In this document: positions 20,916-32,121 of the stretch, piece after piece
How the letters are laid out: each line of letters begins with the position of its first letter
Position numbering within the stretch: position 1 is the stretch's first letter
Source: Nomia melanderi
Lineage: Eukaryota; Arthropoda; Insecta; Hymenoptera; Halictidae
Direction of reading: 5' to 3'
Assembly (NCBI RefSeq): GCF_051020985.1
Contig: NC_135007.1
Coordinates: 14,225,501-14,289,500 of the forward strand
Length of the DNA stretch: 64,000 nucleotides
Made by a program: the position numbers and the translations under genes
Notes under the pieces: generated by a model
What the model was told of the DNA's origin: nothing
The model's database searches: none
What the model saw: only the letters and a program-made list of their open reading frames with translations

Positions 20916-22982
20916 GTGAGTCGAATCGATAGTTAGGGCTCGACGTATTTGTCGTACTCGAACGTCATTTTGTATCTTATCCGAAGACTCGAGTTCCTGC
21001 TTTCGAGAGTACGCTGTTTCACGTTGGATGAAGTCGCGACTGAGATTGCTACTGGAACAAATCGCGAATGCTTTAACCCTTTGCGCTCGGAGGTTATTAG
21101 GAATATCGATCATTCCACAATACCGCCGAGCACCGGAGTGACTGATCGTCCGTAGAGCGCGAAGAGTGAAATTCTAGGGAGCAAAGCGAATCATTAACCG
21201 GAGGCTAACCGAAAGCAACGACCTATTGAAGTCGTTCAACAGTGATTCATGATCGGAGAGATATCACTGTCATCCCGCCGGCAGAAACCGACGGCATCGG
21301 AGATTCCGCGGAAATGTCAGACGCGCTGATTCGTGTATTCTCACGCGTCCGTCTTTTCGTAACGCGCGCGATTACGAGGCCGTTGCCCAACGGCGTTGCG
21401 TAAGCGTCTCTGGTACTCGCTTTCGATTATCGCGTGACAAAAGAACGTATTAGCCGCGGTAATTAATAACAATGCCGAGGAGAGCGTCCGGCCTGGACGG
21501 GAATCGGAGTCGGGGAGTGTGTACGTACGCGCATACCTGGCCCGATACGCGGCGAGTCGCGGCCGCGCTGCCCGCTCGGTAGTCGAGATCGATGATATAC
21601 CGCCGGCGGCCGCGGAATTCTTGTTCCCGGATGGCGGAACAGATTTACGAGCGCCGTCCCGTCCACCTGATTACACCGGGATTAGATATTCCCCGGTCGG
21701 ATCGAGACTGGTCTCTCGCGGCCGACCTTGATAGCGCGAGTCCGCGGGTACACGGTGAAATTCGCGCGAGCCGCGGGGGTGGGATCTCCGTAGGCTCTCG
21801 CATCCGGTTCGAGAGATCCCTTCGGAGGCTAAGCTACGATCCCATCGCGGCGGAAAGAAGAGGAGAACGCGGGGACCGGGTGGGGAGAGGAAGCCACCTC
21901 GTGTTCTCGGTATATCGACCTTGTCGACGAAGATTAAGATCGTCGTGGGCTCGATTTTACGGAGCACGCTCTCTCGCGCTGCTCGGCTCTCCTCCACACG
22001 CGAGAATCCTTATCGATGCCTCCGTCCTCGCCTCGTACCCACCGACGAGCTCCGAGACACGTCGAATCGGCTCGAATCGGGGAGATCTGAATTATTTCGA
22101 ACGGCGAAGATAGTCCAGATTTATTTCACGGAGATGTTACGCGATAGGCTTGGTGGCTGGTAGGAGATACACTTGGGGAAGTGGGGGAATATAGTTCGGT
22201 AATAATTGTTAATATAAAAGTCTTGAAAAGAGATTGATTCGGTATAGAGTCGTGGAAAGATCGGGATTCGAAGGTTCCTAGGTTTTCAAGATCTGTCGAA
22301 CCCAAGGCGAGATTTTGAAGGTTTTGCATGTTTTTGAGAGTCGCATAGGTTTGTGGAATCTGACCGTGAATGATTCGAGTTTCTGCGGTGTTGAACTTGG
22401 AATTCGGAGCTGAGATTCGAACGCCCGTCGCCGATCGTGCCGTCGATGCGCAGTATTTTTCGGAGCGGCGTCACGTGCCGCGCCGTTCTGCATCCTGCTA
22501 CCTGAAGAACATGATTCCTCGTTTATCGGCGAAACGACGGCTGGGAACAAAGACGTTTAACCCCGACTGCGCGGGAAGAGAGGTTTCCATGTTCGTTCGG
22601 CGGCCAGAAACGGGTCCAGACGGTTTAACGATCCCCGGCGTTCCGCGCCAGCGAAGCGGCCCGATACCGTCCACTTTCACGGAGCGCATCGGTGCAGAAG
22701 ATCGCCTCCGTTCGCCTTGAAGTATCCTTCTGCCTTGGACCCGTCCTTGGCAATAGAGTTCGCGAACGGGACCGGAACGATGCCAGATACCTATTTCGGT
22801 TCGCTCGCGATCGCGTCCGCCCGCGTCGCCTGTCGTTTTCGTCGATCACGCTGTTGCGCTGTGCCGGGGGACCTTCGTCTCGCCGCGAATTAGAATCGTA
22901 GTTTCGTTATGCGTAGCTAAGTCGAGGATGGATTCTTCGTGGTTCGAAGTCGGGAACTTTGTGTTCTATACGGTTTTTAATT
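20916..22982 (+). other. Presumed start of an intron of the secreted-protein gene
   Basis: It begins with the consensus donor GTGAGT. It is CpG-rich in 21240-22110 and 22420-22900. A degenerate family A-like left end lies at 21073 (TTAACCCTTTGCGCTCGGAG). I found no phase-0 acceptor followed by a convincing exon. Confidence 0.45.
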
Positions 22983-23812
22983 GAAAACCTAGTATTCTTA
23001 GGAGTCTAGAAACGAGAGGGTAATATTTTTAGGGAGTTAGAGAGACAATCTAGTGTTCTTGGCAATCCGGGAGAGAAGGCCTAACGTTCTTTGCAACCCA
23101 GAAATGAAAGATTAATATTCTTAGCGACCCAGAAGGGAAAACCTAATGTTCCTGGAAACCCAGAAACGAGAGGCTAATATTCCTAGCAACCCAGAAGGGA
23201 AAACCTAGTATCCTTAGCAACCCAGAAACGGAAGGCTAATATTTTCAAGAACTCAGAATAGGAAACCTAGTATTCTTAGCAATCCAGAAGAGAAGGCTTA
23301 ACATACTTAGCAATCCAGAAATTAAAGCCTAATATTCTTAGCAACCTAGAAAGGAAAACCTAGTATTCTTAGCAACCTAGAAACAGAAGGCTAATATTCT
23401 TAGCAATCCAGAAGAGAAAACCTAGTATTCTTAGCAATCGAGAAGAGAAGGCCTAACATTCTTAGCAATCCAGAAACGAAAGCCTAATATTCCTAGCAAC
23501 CCAGAAGAAGAAACTTAGTATTCTTAGCAACCTAGAAACAGAAGGCTAATATTCTTAAGAACTCAGAAGAGAAAACCTAGTATTCTTAGCAACCCAGAAG
23601 AGAAGACCCAACATTCTTAGCAATCGAGAAACGAAAGCCTAATATTCCTAGCAATCCAGAAGAAGAAACTTAGTATTCTCAGCAACCCAGAAACAAAAGC
23701 CTAATATTTCTAGCAACCCAGAAGAAAAAACCTAGTATCCTCACCATCCCAGAACAGAAGACCCAACATTCTAGCAACCCAGAAGAAAAACCCACTATGC
23801 CCAGCAATACAA
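22983..23812. repeat. 31-bp minisatellite with 155-bp higher-order period
   Basis: About 27 head-to-tail units of roughly 31 bp, built on the pattern aacctagtattcttagcaac followed by cagaagaga. Variants recur in a fixed five-unit order (middle words ctagtattc, ctaacattc, ctaatattc, ttagtattc, ctaatattc) for at least three cycles. Units at both edges are more diverged. It is non-coding. Confidence 0.85.
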
Positions 23813-25903
23813 CATCGCAAACAGAAAACTATTCCATTCACAATTCGCCCAACTCTCATCAAAGAATACCCCAAGAAAACCCTAGATCCATGCACCATTT
23901 TTAACCTGCACTCGGCTGCCGGACGCAAGCGTCCCGAGGGCCACGCGAATCGAGGTTCCTCTTCTCCGCGGAAGCTCCCCCCGCGCGGGCATTCGGCAGA
24001 TTCCAAGAAGCTCTCTAGCGATTCGTTGCACTTTCGAGTGCGTCGAACGCGGCCACGGCGGACGGTTCCTCTCCACTTACTTATGGGGGCCAAGATTAGA
24101 TCGACCTTGGCAATGCAGACGGCACAGCCGTGGAGAGAGCGAGACGCGGAGAGGGCAGCTTGCTTTTATCCGCGTCAAAATTCCCCAGGATTGACGTCCG
24201 TAGGTACGACCTCGGGAATACCGCGGCTGTCGGGCGCCGCCGCTCTTTATTACCGGAGGCTCGCGCGAGAAATCGACACCGCAAGGGTGGTCGGACGAAA
24301 CCGCGACTCCCCCTTCGGCGGAGCTGAGTCACCGGCCAGCTCCCGACGCGCGGGACACGATGATGATAGAGGCGGAGGATGCCTCGCCGGAGCTAAGTCC
24401 GAGAGATGGAAATTAGACGCGGATCCGGGGGATTAGAAGCTCCCGCTGGCGTCTGGGAATCATTCCGTACTCCGTTGATTCGCCGCTCGAACGTGGTGCC
24501 GCGGTTTCCGGTTGAATATTTATTTGTAGAAATAAACAACACGGTTTGATGAGTGTATATTTATTAACACGTTGACTGCACGATTTTGAGAAGACAAATG
24601 TAGAAAATGAAAATAATGTATCAACTTATGCCATTGAATTATGTTGTTATTATTACAAGTTTGAATTGTCGAATGTATAGAATGTATAGAAAAGTTTTCA
24701 AACAGTCAGCGTTATGCGATTTTCGATATCAGTTGCGTAATAGAGGAAAAGGGAATTACGAGCTGGTATTTAGTGTTCCAGTAATTGAATCATTTGTTTG
24801 CGACTCGGTCTTCCAAACAGGAAAATTTCATAAGTATCTACAGAGTAAGTTATGGTAGTAGAGTGGTCACTACTTGATCTGATAGAGCAAAACTATGGAG
24901 TCGAATATTTATTTTTAACTTTGTACTGCTATGTGATTTAAATAAGCTTTGCTGCTTGATTTATCTGTGAATTACCGTTAAATTCGAGCAACGTATATCT
25001 GGTTGAGAAATGTTGAATATTTCCGAACAGTTTGAGTGCAAAGGGTTAACCCTTTGGGGATGAAGATTCTTTGATATAATCGAAAGCTTTGATATATCTA
25101 AATTATATATGAATTGCGTAATAGAGGAAAAGGAAATTACGAGCTCTTCTGGTGTTCCAGTAATTGAATCATTTGCTTGCGACTTAGTCTTCCAAACAGG
25201 AAAATTTCATATCTACAGAGTAAGTTCCTTCAAAAGTGTTACGCGTTTCGTACAGGTGTAAACGCCCGAGCGTATGTTAATTTCTGGTATCGCCGGAATA
25301 GTTATCTTCGCGCTGGCGAACGGTATTTGGGTCAGCCATCCGCGAGCGTCGCAGTCGAACCTTCCCGTCAGCTGGACGCGTCGAATTCGTCGAATGCCCC
25401 GTCAACGCGAGAATCCCGCCGAGAATTGGGAACGCCGACGACAGTTCGCGCGCAACGCGCGACAAGTGATTCCCGCCGCGATTCGAAAGTAAGAACCGAG
25501 ACAAATTTCACGTCGTCGCCGATCCATTTGTCACCGCCATCGAAACGTCGCGTCGCCTAATGACTGGCTCGAGGCGATCGTCGTTCGATTACCGTCGCTC
25601 CAACGGCGTGACGGGAATATGCCTGGCGCGGTTCGCGGGCCGCGAGCAAGGGAAATGGGAATGCTGGAAGGGACGTTGACGGATCGCCGCGAATTTCGGA
25701 GACGAGCGACGTCGGTCCTCCGGAAGGAAATAAACAGGCTGCCAAGATTCTTTGAGAAGTCAACGCCGCGAAGACGCGACGCTGCGTCTCTAGATGCAGC
25801 AATCTTTGGTGGAATGCTGCCTTTGAAAAGTCTCTCGCGAGGATGAAATCGCGCGATGATGAGAGGAGACTTGAAACGCGGCAAATGAATGTAATAGACT
25901 ACA
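23813..25903. other. Non-coding DNA with two partial family E copies and a family A remnant
   Basis: CpG-rich at 23900-24500 and 25260-25860. Between them, 24564-24850 and 25046-25225 share the E interior (gcgtaatagaggaaaa...ttccaaacaggaaaatttcat), and 24850-25049 is a family A right half ending GAGTGCAAAGGGTTAA. The A and second E pieces share the TTAA at 25046-25049. No exon was recognised. Confidence 0.5.
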
Positions 25904-26393
25904 CTTCTACTTATGTCTATTTATATCTACTCGAATCTAGTAGGCCAGGGGAATTTTTATTTACTAAATTCAGTAACAAGGTAATTCGCTTAAAACTCTC
26001 CGTGCCGATTTTTGGATACTTTGCGTCGCGCTGTACGATTACATTGTTCTGCTCTCAATCTATACTTTATCATTTTCAGAATAGTATAAATATATTAACA
26101 AGAGTATAGATTAAGATGCTAGACAGCAAACCAACGAATTTTCGAGTAATTATCTTACATCTACTTATATCTACTCGAATCCATTAGGCCAAGGGAATTT
26201 TTATTTACTAAATTCAGTAACAAGGGAATTTGCTTGAAATGTTTCGTGCCGATTTTTGGATACTTCGCGTCACGCTGTACGATTACATTGTTCTGCTCTC
26301 AACCTATACTTTATCATTTTCAGAATAGTATAAATCCATTAACAAGTGTAAAGATTAAGACGCTAGCAAACCAATGAATTCGAGTAATTCTCT
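25904..26393. repeat. Direct duplication, 244-bp period, two copies
   Basis: Two near-identical blocks (tatctactcgaatc...gtaggcc... to ...ccaa(c/t)gaatt) start about 25922 and 26165. They contain ctgtacgattacattgttct and sagging AT-rich ends. No coding potential. Confidence 0.75.
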
Positions 26394-27510
26394 CAAACAC
26401 GAACGTTTCCTCCACCTAAGCAGAAAGTCCCAGCGCGTCAGTTAAAACTCTAGAGTCAATAACGACTCCAGATCCGAAAGGTGGAGTTACTAGGCCACCG
26501 AGCGGCTCGCGCATCGAAACAAGAAACGCCAGCAAAACGACAAAGAACTACGCGTTCGTTCGACGAAGCGTATAATTAACGTCTGAAAGAGTTACTAGCA
26601 TTTCGGCTGCCGAGATGACGCCTGAGCACAGTTAGCCGGTTAATCGGAGTCGCGCAGCTGTTAGGCATCGCGGAATAACACCGGCTGTGATTCCAAGCCG
26701 TCGCCGTCTGTTGCTACAGATCATAAAACGTTTTTATTCGCGTGTCAGCTTCGGTTCGATCGCAACGGTACATTCACTTCTCGCGGATGCGCGCGGCCCT
26801 CGCTCTCCCGCGCCTCGGCGGGCAAGAAGAATACGCAACGGATCGGCTCGGCGACGCGGCGGGACCGGCGGGAAGGGGCTAACGGAATTCCGCGGATTTT
26901 CTGGTAGCCCCGGTTAAAGGGAATTTACTCGGCGATTGTTATCGGCGGCCGAGAAAAGGACGAGCGCGATTGTCCGGGGCCCGGCGTTCGAACACCTTAA
27001 TTTCAACCGAGCCTCGGCTTCTGGCCGGGGGGAGCGAACGAGAAGAAAAAATAGCGAGGACACGGGTCGTCGTCGTCGTCGTCGACGCCGCCGATCGCGG
27101 CTCGGCCTTTTTGCGCCAATTTACAAAGGTAAACCCGCCACGTTCCATCGGCGATTTACTCGTACGTGCCGGCCGGCCGGGCTGGAATTACCGCGGCGGG
27201 TAATTGAGCAATTCTACGTGCAGTTGCTCCCCGCGGTTTCCCGGCGCGGATATATTCGCCAGCGCGGCTGATTAGAGGGAACGACCGACTCGAAATCGTT
27301 GTACACATCGATTAAGAAACTGTTAACCCTCCGGGACCGCTGCGGCTTCGAGGTTCGTTTCTGGGCCGCTGGCAGGGACATCGTGGAGGAGAAATTTTAT
27401 TGGATGAGAGCGGTGGGTAGCTGTGTTTTTGAGGTTTTAACCATTTTGCGCTCGGAGGTGACTCTCAGTCGCCGTTGAGTTTGATACAGTGAAATTATAA
27501 AGTTTGATTC
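26394..27510. other. Non-coding DNA, CpG-rich block, short TCG run and family A left end
   Basis: Positions 26680-27290 are CpG-rich, with a TCG trinucleotide run at 27067-27085. At 27437 a family A left end begins (TTAACCATTTTGCGCTCGG) with its hairpin at 27457-27473; it is cut short by the F element at 27511. Confidence 0.45.
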
Positions 27511-27745
27511 TTAATACTAGGTTTAGGGCATTTATTGTACTCTTCATTCTATTCCTAAAAGAATTGATGCTCGTTTATTTATTGTTTGCTCGTCTTTGAT
27601 TCATAATACTGTCGAAGTTTCGAAATTGGATAGAATGAGTATAATTAGCCTTCGTTCCAAGATGAATCTAAGTATTACCGATCTAAGTATTATTCTAGTA
27701 ATTAAATCTAGTATAAAATCTAATTTCACTTGACTCTAGTGTTAA
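27511..27745. mobile_element. TTAA element, family F
   Basis: It is 235 bp, starting TTAATACTAGGTTTAGGGC and ending GACTCTAGTGTTAA, so the first ten bases are inverted at the right end. The interior matches 15734-16024 at its left. It lies inside or beside a family A remnant. Confidence 0.55.
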
Positions 27746-28801
27746 CCAGGGAAAAGAATCCTAATATTTCCTTGATAATCTAGTTACTTAAATGGAGAGT
27801 TAAATATTGAATTCCTTCTGGTTAAAATTATAAAGTCTTATATACAATATTAAGCTCTGCATGATGCATCGATATCTGGAATATTGAAATAAAATAACTT
27901 TCCTTCTTAATATATACGTTCTCTCGTTAATTAGTTTCAAAGAACATCGTCTGTATCTCAGACGTTCCTCGTACAGTCTATCATTCCCAGAAAACTCGGC
28001 GTTCATTTAGATCTCATAATCGACTAACCGCGTCACTGTCAATAAAAATCGACGCGAACGTTCGCCGAGCAAAGTTCAGAAAATTCCATACGCAAACTGC
28101 GTCCCGCTGGAGAAACACGCGGAAAGCGGCGCACCGAGGGAAACACGCACGTTTCCCACGTCCGATTCAGAAGCACGGTTTTACCGAGGATTCCGAGGCG
28201 AAGACAAGCGTGGCCGGTGTGCGAGAGTAAGTGGCGTGTAATTCGATTGGAGAACGAGACCGAGCGAGCCGAGCGAAACGTAACGCGAGACGCGTCCGAG
28301 AAATTATCGGGCGCGATAGATAAATATAACCAATAATCGTCTAGTCATTAATCATCGTTCTCGATATAGCCGTGCTTCTTTCCCGCCGACGCGCGTTGTT
28401 CAGCCGAGGAGATCGCGATAGGCTCGCGACTCTCCGCGATTGATCCGTCGTGACCTACCTTTCGAACGGAAAAACATCCGAGATTAATGAGATCGTTACC
28501 GACCGATCGGGAATGCGGGGACGCGTGTTTTTCAGCCGACCGACAGTTCAACGACGTCGTTCCAGACGATCGTTCCCGGGACATTAGAAAACGCTCGACC
28601 CCCGTAGACAATTACGCGGAGAGTTTCACGACGGTCGCGGGCAATTCGTTAGGCCGCGCTCGTTTTGCAACGATAACGGCGAACCAGGTGCCACGGATAG
28701 ACTGTTCACTGATAATTCGACTGGGTAACTTCGCTGACAGAAACGATTCGTCGGCAATAACCATTTGTACTACAGACGCGACTCTACATTGTAGAGTTCA
28801 T
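27746..28801. other. Non-coding DNA, nothing recognised
   Basis: AT-rich to 28020, CpG-rich from 28060 to 28700. An ATG-started frame at 28487 (118 codons) runs into the next mobile element and has no recognisable features. Confidence 0.4.
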
Positions 28802-29184
28802 TTAACCCTTTGCACTCGGAAGTTTCTTACTAGGAACGTTTAACATTTTTTGAGCAGGCAAAGATATTCTTTGAGATTAATGCGAAGAGAAATCGCAAGT
28901 AATTCTAATACTAAATTCTATACTTTTACTGTATCAAATTAACATTAAACATCAGATTCTATAGTTTTACTGTATCAAATTAACATTAAACATCAAATTC
29001 TATAGCTTTACTGTATCAAATTAACGTTAAATATCAGATTCTATAGTTTCACTGTATCAAATTAACGTTAAATATCAAATTCTACAGTTTTACTGTATCA
29101 AATTAACATTAAATATCAGATTCTAGTTTTACTGTATCAAATCAGGTGGTGACTGAGAGTCGCCTCCCGAGCGCAAAGGGTTAA
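28802..29184. mobile_element. Family A element with internal 41-bp tandem repeat
   Basis: The left end is TTAACCCTTTGCACTCGGAAG and the right end is CCGAGCGCAAAGGGTTAA. Between about 28910 and 29140 a unit of about 41 bp (ttttactgtatcaaattaac...) is repeated six times, extending the element to 383 bp. The unit is the normal A subterminal sequence, so it expanded after or during insertion. Confidence 0.75.
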
Positions 29185-30179
29185 TCCCTAGCTTCCTTCG
29201 CTTTCCCTTTTCCACTGCCCTAAGCGTCACCAGAGATAACGCTGAACCTCCGGTGGAACAGTTCCACGGGAAACGCGTCGCGCGGAAAGAAGTCGCGGGA
29301 AAAGTGGAAAGAAACACGACTAAGGATCGTTAGCGTTACATGATTCACGGATCACGGCAGGTCGCCACCTCGAACTCTTCTCGAGTGCGGGCGCGGCGTC
29401 TCCGTAAACAGCCGATAGACTTCGCAGAAGCAGTGTTTACGCGGATCTCGGCCGGAGCGTCGCTCCGTCTTCCTCCTCTCCGCTTTATCCGCCTAGTCTT
29501 TCTCCGAATCCTCGTCCGCGCGCGGAACGGGGGATCGATGCTCGGATAACCGAGAGCGTTTCCCCGAAACGGTCCCACCGCGGCGTTGAGGAACGACTTT
29601 GCCACCTGACCACGCGGGGAACACCCATAAATCGGCCGTAAAAGCTCGCTCCCTCGGACGGCCGCGGAAGCTGCGCCCGACCGCGCGCAAAAATCCGTGG
29701 CTCGCCGTCACGGGATTCTGCGGGAGAAAGCGGCGCGCCGCGGGTTCGTAAACCGAGGCGATAAAAAAGAAACGATCGCGGGGAAAAATTTACGCGACGC
29801 CTCCTCGACCCTAGAGTTCACTCCTGCCCGTTCCTCCGGGGAAAAAGGCTCTCGGCCGACCACATTAACGAGAGTTCTCTTTCTCGCCGCGACTTTTATC
29901 GACGTCTGAACGGTTCGATGGCAGATAATGTTGCACACGCGAAGTTTAACACAAAATTTTTCAATGAAATGTTGAGTTATATTCTAGTTTTTCTTTTAAT
30001 TTTGTGTATTTTGATATTTCTCGATGTTTTCGGTGCTTAGTATAGAGCTTGTCTTGACCATGTGTCCTTTAAAAATATTTTGTTAGATTAACGTGAACCA
30101 TGTGTACACGTGGCACTGAACGTGTTAAGCGTTTGATACCGATGGTTCCTTCGTGGCGAAGGTACTAGAATTATTCATT
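29185..30179. other. Non-coding DNA with a family I right end
   Basis: CpG-rich from 29185 to 29920. At about 30070-30128 lies a right terminus ending GGCACTGAACGTGTTAA, with the palindrome CCATGTGTACACGTGG (30098-30113) just inside it. Its left end is not certain (a TTAACAC lies near 29947). Confidence 0.5.
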
Positions 30180-30546
30180 TGCTGCGATGGTTTGTAAGGT
30201 ATACTATTATTTAGTCACTTCTGTTACTAAATACTTTCATTCTATATTCTTTGCATGCAACTGTATCTTATATTTCCATTTGGTGCCATGGTTTCTAAGG
30301 TATACTATTTTTTAGTCATTTCTGCTACTAAATACTCATTCGACATTCTCTGCATGTTGTGTCTTAAGTTTGCAATTGGTACCATAGTTTCTAAGGCACA
30401 CTACTATTTAGTCACTTCTGCTACTAAATTACTCATTCGACATTTTCTTCATACGACCGTGTCTTATGTTTCCGTTTGGTGCCATAGTTTCTAAGGTATA
30501 CTATTATTTAGTCACTCCTATTACTAAATACTCATTCGACATTCGC
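30180..30546. repeat. Tandem repeat, about 100-bp unit, four copies
   Basis: The unit ggtttctaaggtatactatt followed by tagtcacttctgctactaaa and a cat-rich spacer is repeated four times with about 10-15% divergence. No coding potential. Confidence 0.75.
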
Positions 30547-31728
30547 GCGATGGTCAAATTCGGAAGCCCCAGTAGCCGTTCACCGAGCGAACGATGCGAG
30601 CGCGGACGTCCATTTCCAGCGGCTCGGCGGGGAGGCTTATCTTCGAATCTGTCTCGAAATTTTCAAACACTCGGCCGTATTTAACTCGCACGCCAACGGC
30701 CGCACGGTTTCTCCGTGCGCCGTCACGCGTATTTAAAACGTCGCTCCGCACGCAACCGTATGGAATCGCTGGCGCGAAATCGAGGGACACGCGAGAGAGG
30801 CCTTTTCGCCGTCGCCCTCCCTCCGCGAGCCAGTTTTAAACGATAATGAAGTCATCGCGGCGGAGATAAGCGGGGGCCACTTGCGAAAAAGTCGAGCGTT
30901 CCCGATGATGCGGAGAAAGAATCTGCGGACCGCCGCTAATCCTCCCGGACGATGATTCATCGAGAGGGCCACGGGCAGAGCCTATCCGGAGGATCTCCGC
31001 GCGAAAGAAGGCCGGGTGCACCCGGTTCGCTTAATGAATCGACCGAAATAGTCCGCGTTCTTTCGGCGAATCGCGCGGCTCCGAGGGACAACCGTCGTCG
31101 CGTTCAACCGGCGTGGTAATAACCGCGTTTCAATTCGAGCCGGGGACAACGGGGGAGAGTCCGATCGTAAAATTCGTGAGCAGCGAGCGGATAAAAGGTC
31201 CCCCGTGAAAGGAACGAGCGCGTACGCGGAAGAGAGCGCATAGGTGCAGCCGCGCGAACACGGCAGGGTCTCTAATTGCAATCGCATGAAATAAGGATGA
31301 ACGACGCGCGTCGTTGCGCAACGGGGAAACTCGAAAAGCCGCGGCCCGCGTTCCGCAGCCGCATTTTATCCCTCGCGCGTTCGAGATGGAAACTAGTTTC
31401 CAAAGCGAGTGGGTCTCGATTTTTGCGTGAACGTCGCGGGTACGTCTCGGGCGACGCGGTTGTTGAGGCGACACTTCGGTTAGCGGGACGATACCGTAGT
31501 TTCCGAAGCAATACTATTGTTTCCGATGCTGCAGTTCTAGAAACAATGGTCGCTGTTCGTAGTGTCGGAGTTCTCGACGCAGTATTTCGGTCAGAGACTA
31601 GTTTTCGAGACGAGTCGTTTCTAAAGGTTATCGCGAATGCCGAGCATAGTTTCCAAAGTGATACGGTTACTAGAGCTGTAGTTTCTAAACTAATTAGAAA
31701 ATTCGCGATAGCGAATGTCTGTACCTAA
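30547..31728. other. CpG-rich DNA grading into a degenerate repeat
   Basis: Positions 30547-31380 are CpG-rich without an exon. From 31381 to 31725 the words gtagtttccaaagc and gtttctaa recur at irregular spacing, suggesting an old decayed tandem repeat that is open in one plus-strand frame (starting at TTG). Confidence 0.4.
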
Positions 31729-32121
31729 TTGACACTAGAATTACCAGATCGAAGTTAGCCATTCCTTGATTTCTTCCGCGATCACTGAAAGGCAGACATA
31801 TCTTCGAGGTGTTGCTACTAAATTACTAAAGAAGCTGATTAACTAACCCTTTGCACTCCAAAAATTTGTCGCTAGAAATATTCAATTTATTTTTATGAGA
31901 TATAAATGACATTTTCTTCAACTTAACGAAGAATCTATTCACAAAATAAGGGAACAATGGTATTTTATGTCCACATTTCACGTATCGACAGAGACTTAAT
32001 GTTAAATACGAAATTGTACAATTTTGATGCACCAATCGAGTGGTGACTGAGAGGCACGTTCGTAGTTCCTATAAAGAAATATTCGAAAGTCAGTCTAAGT
32101 GCTCGGTAGTTCTAGTGTTAA
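31729..32121. mobile_element. Family B2 element carrying a family A insert
   Basis: It starts TTGACACTAGAATTACC and ends CGGTAGTTCTAGTGTTAA. About 110 bp in, family A sequence begins (aaccctttgcactcc, about 31841) and continues to a truncated A right side near 32060; B2 sequence then resumes. The B2 element at 53843 has A sequence at the same internal site. Confidence 0.6.

Noticed and set aside
19809..21113. 434-codon open frame on the minus strand opposite the secreted-protein exon
   Set aside because: It is the antisense shadow of a highly biased coding exon; its start is outside any promoter-like context and its Val/Leu/Arg-rich product mirrors the sense codons.
22983..23812. CRISPR-like array
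   Set aside because: Units of 31 bp are directly contiguous with no unique spacers, and the DNA is eukaryotic.
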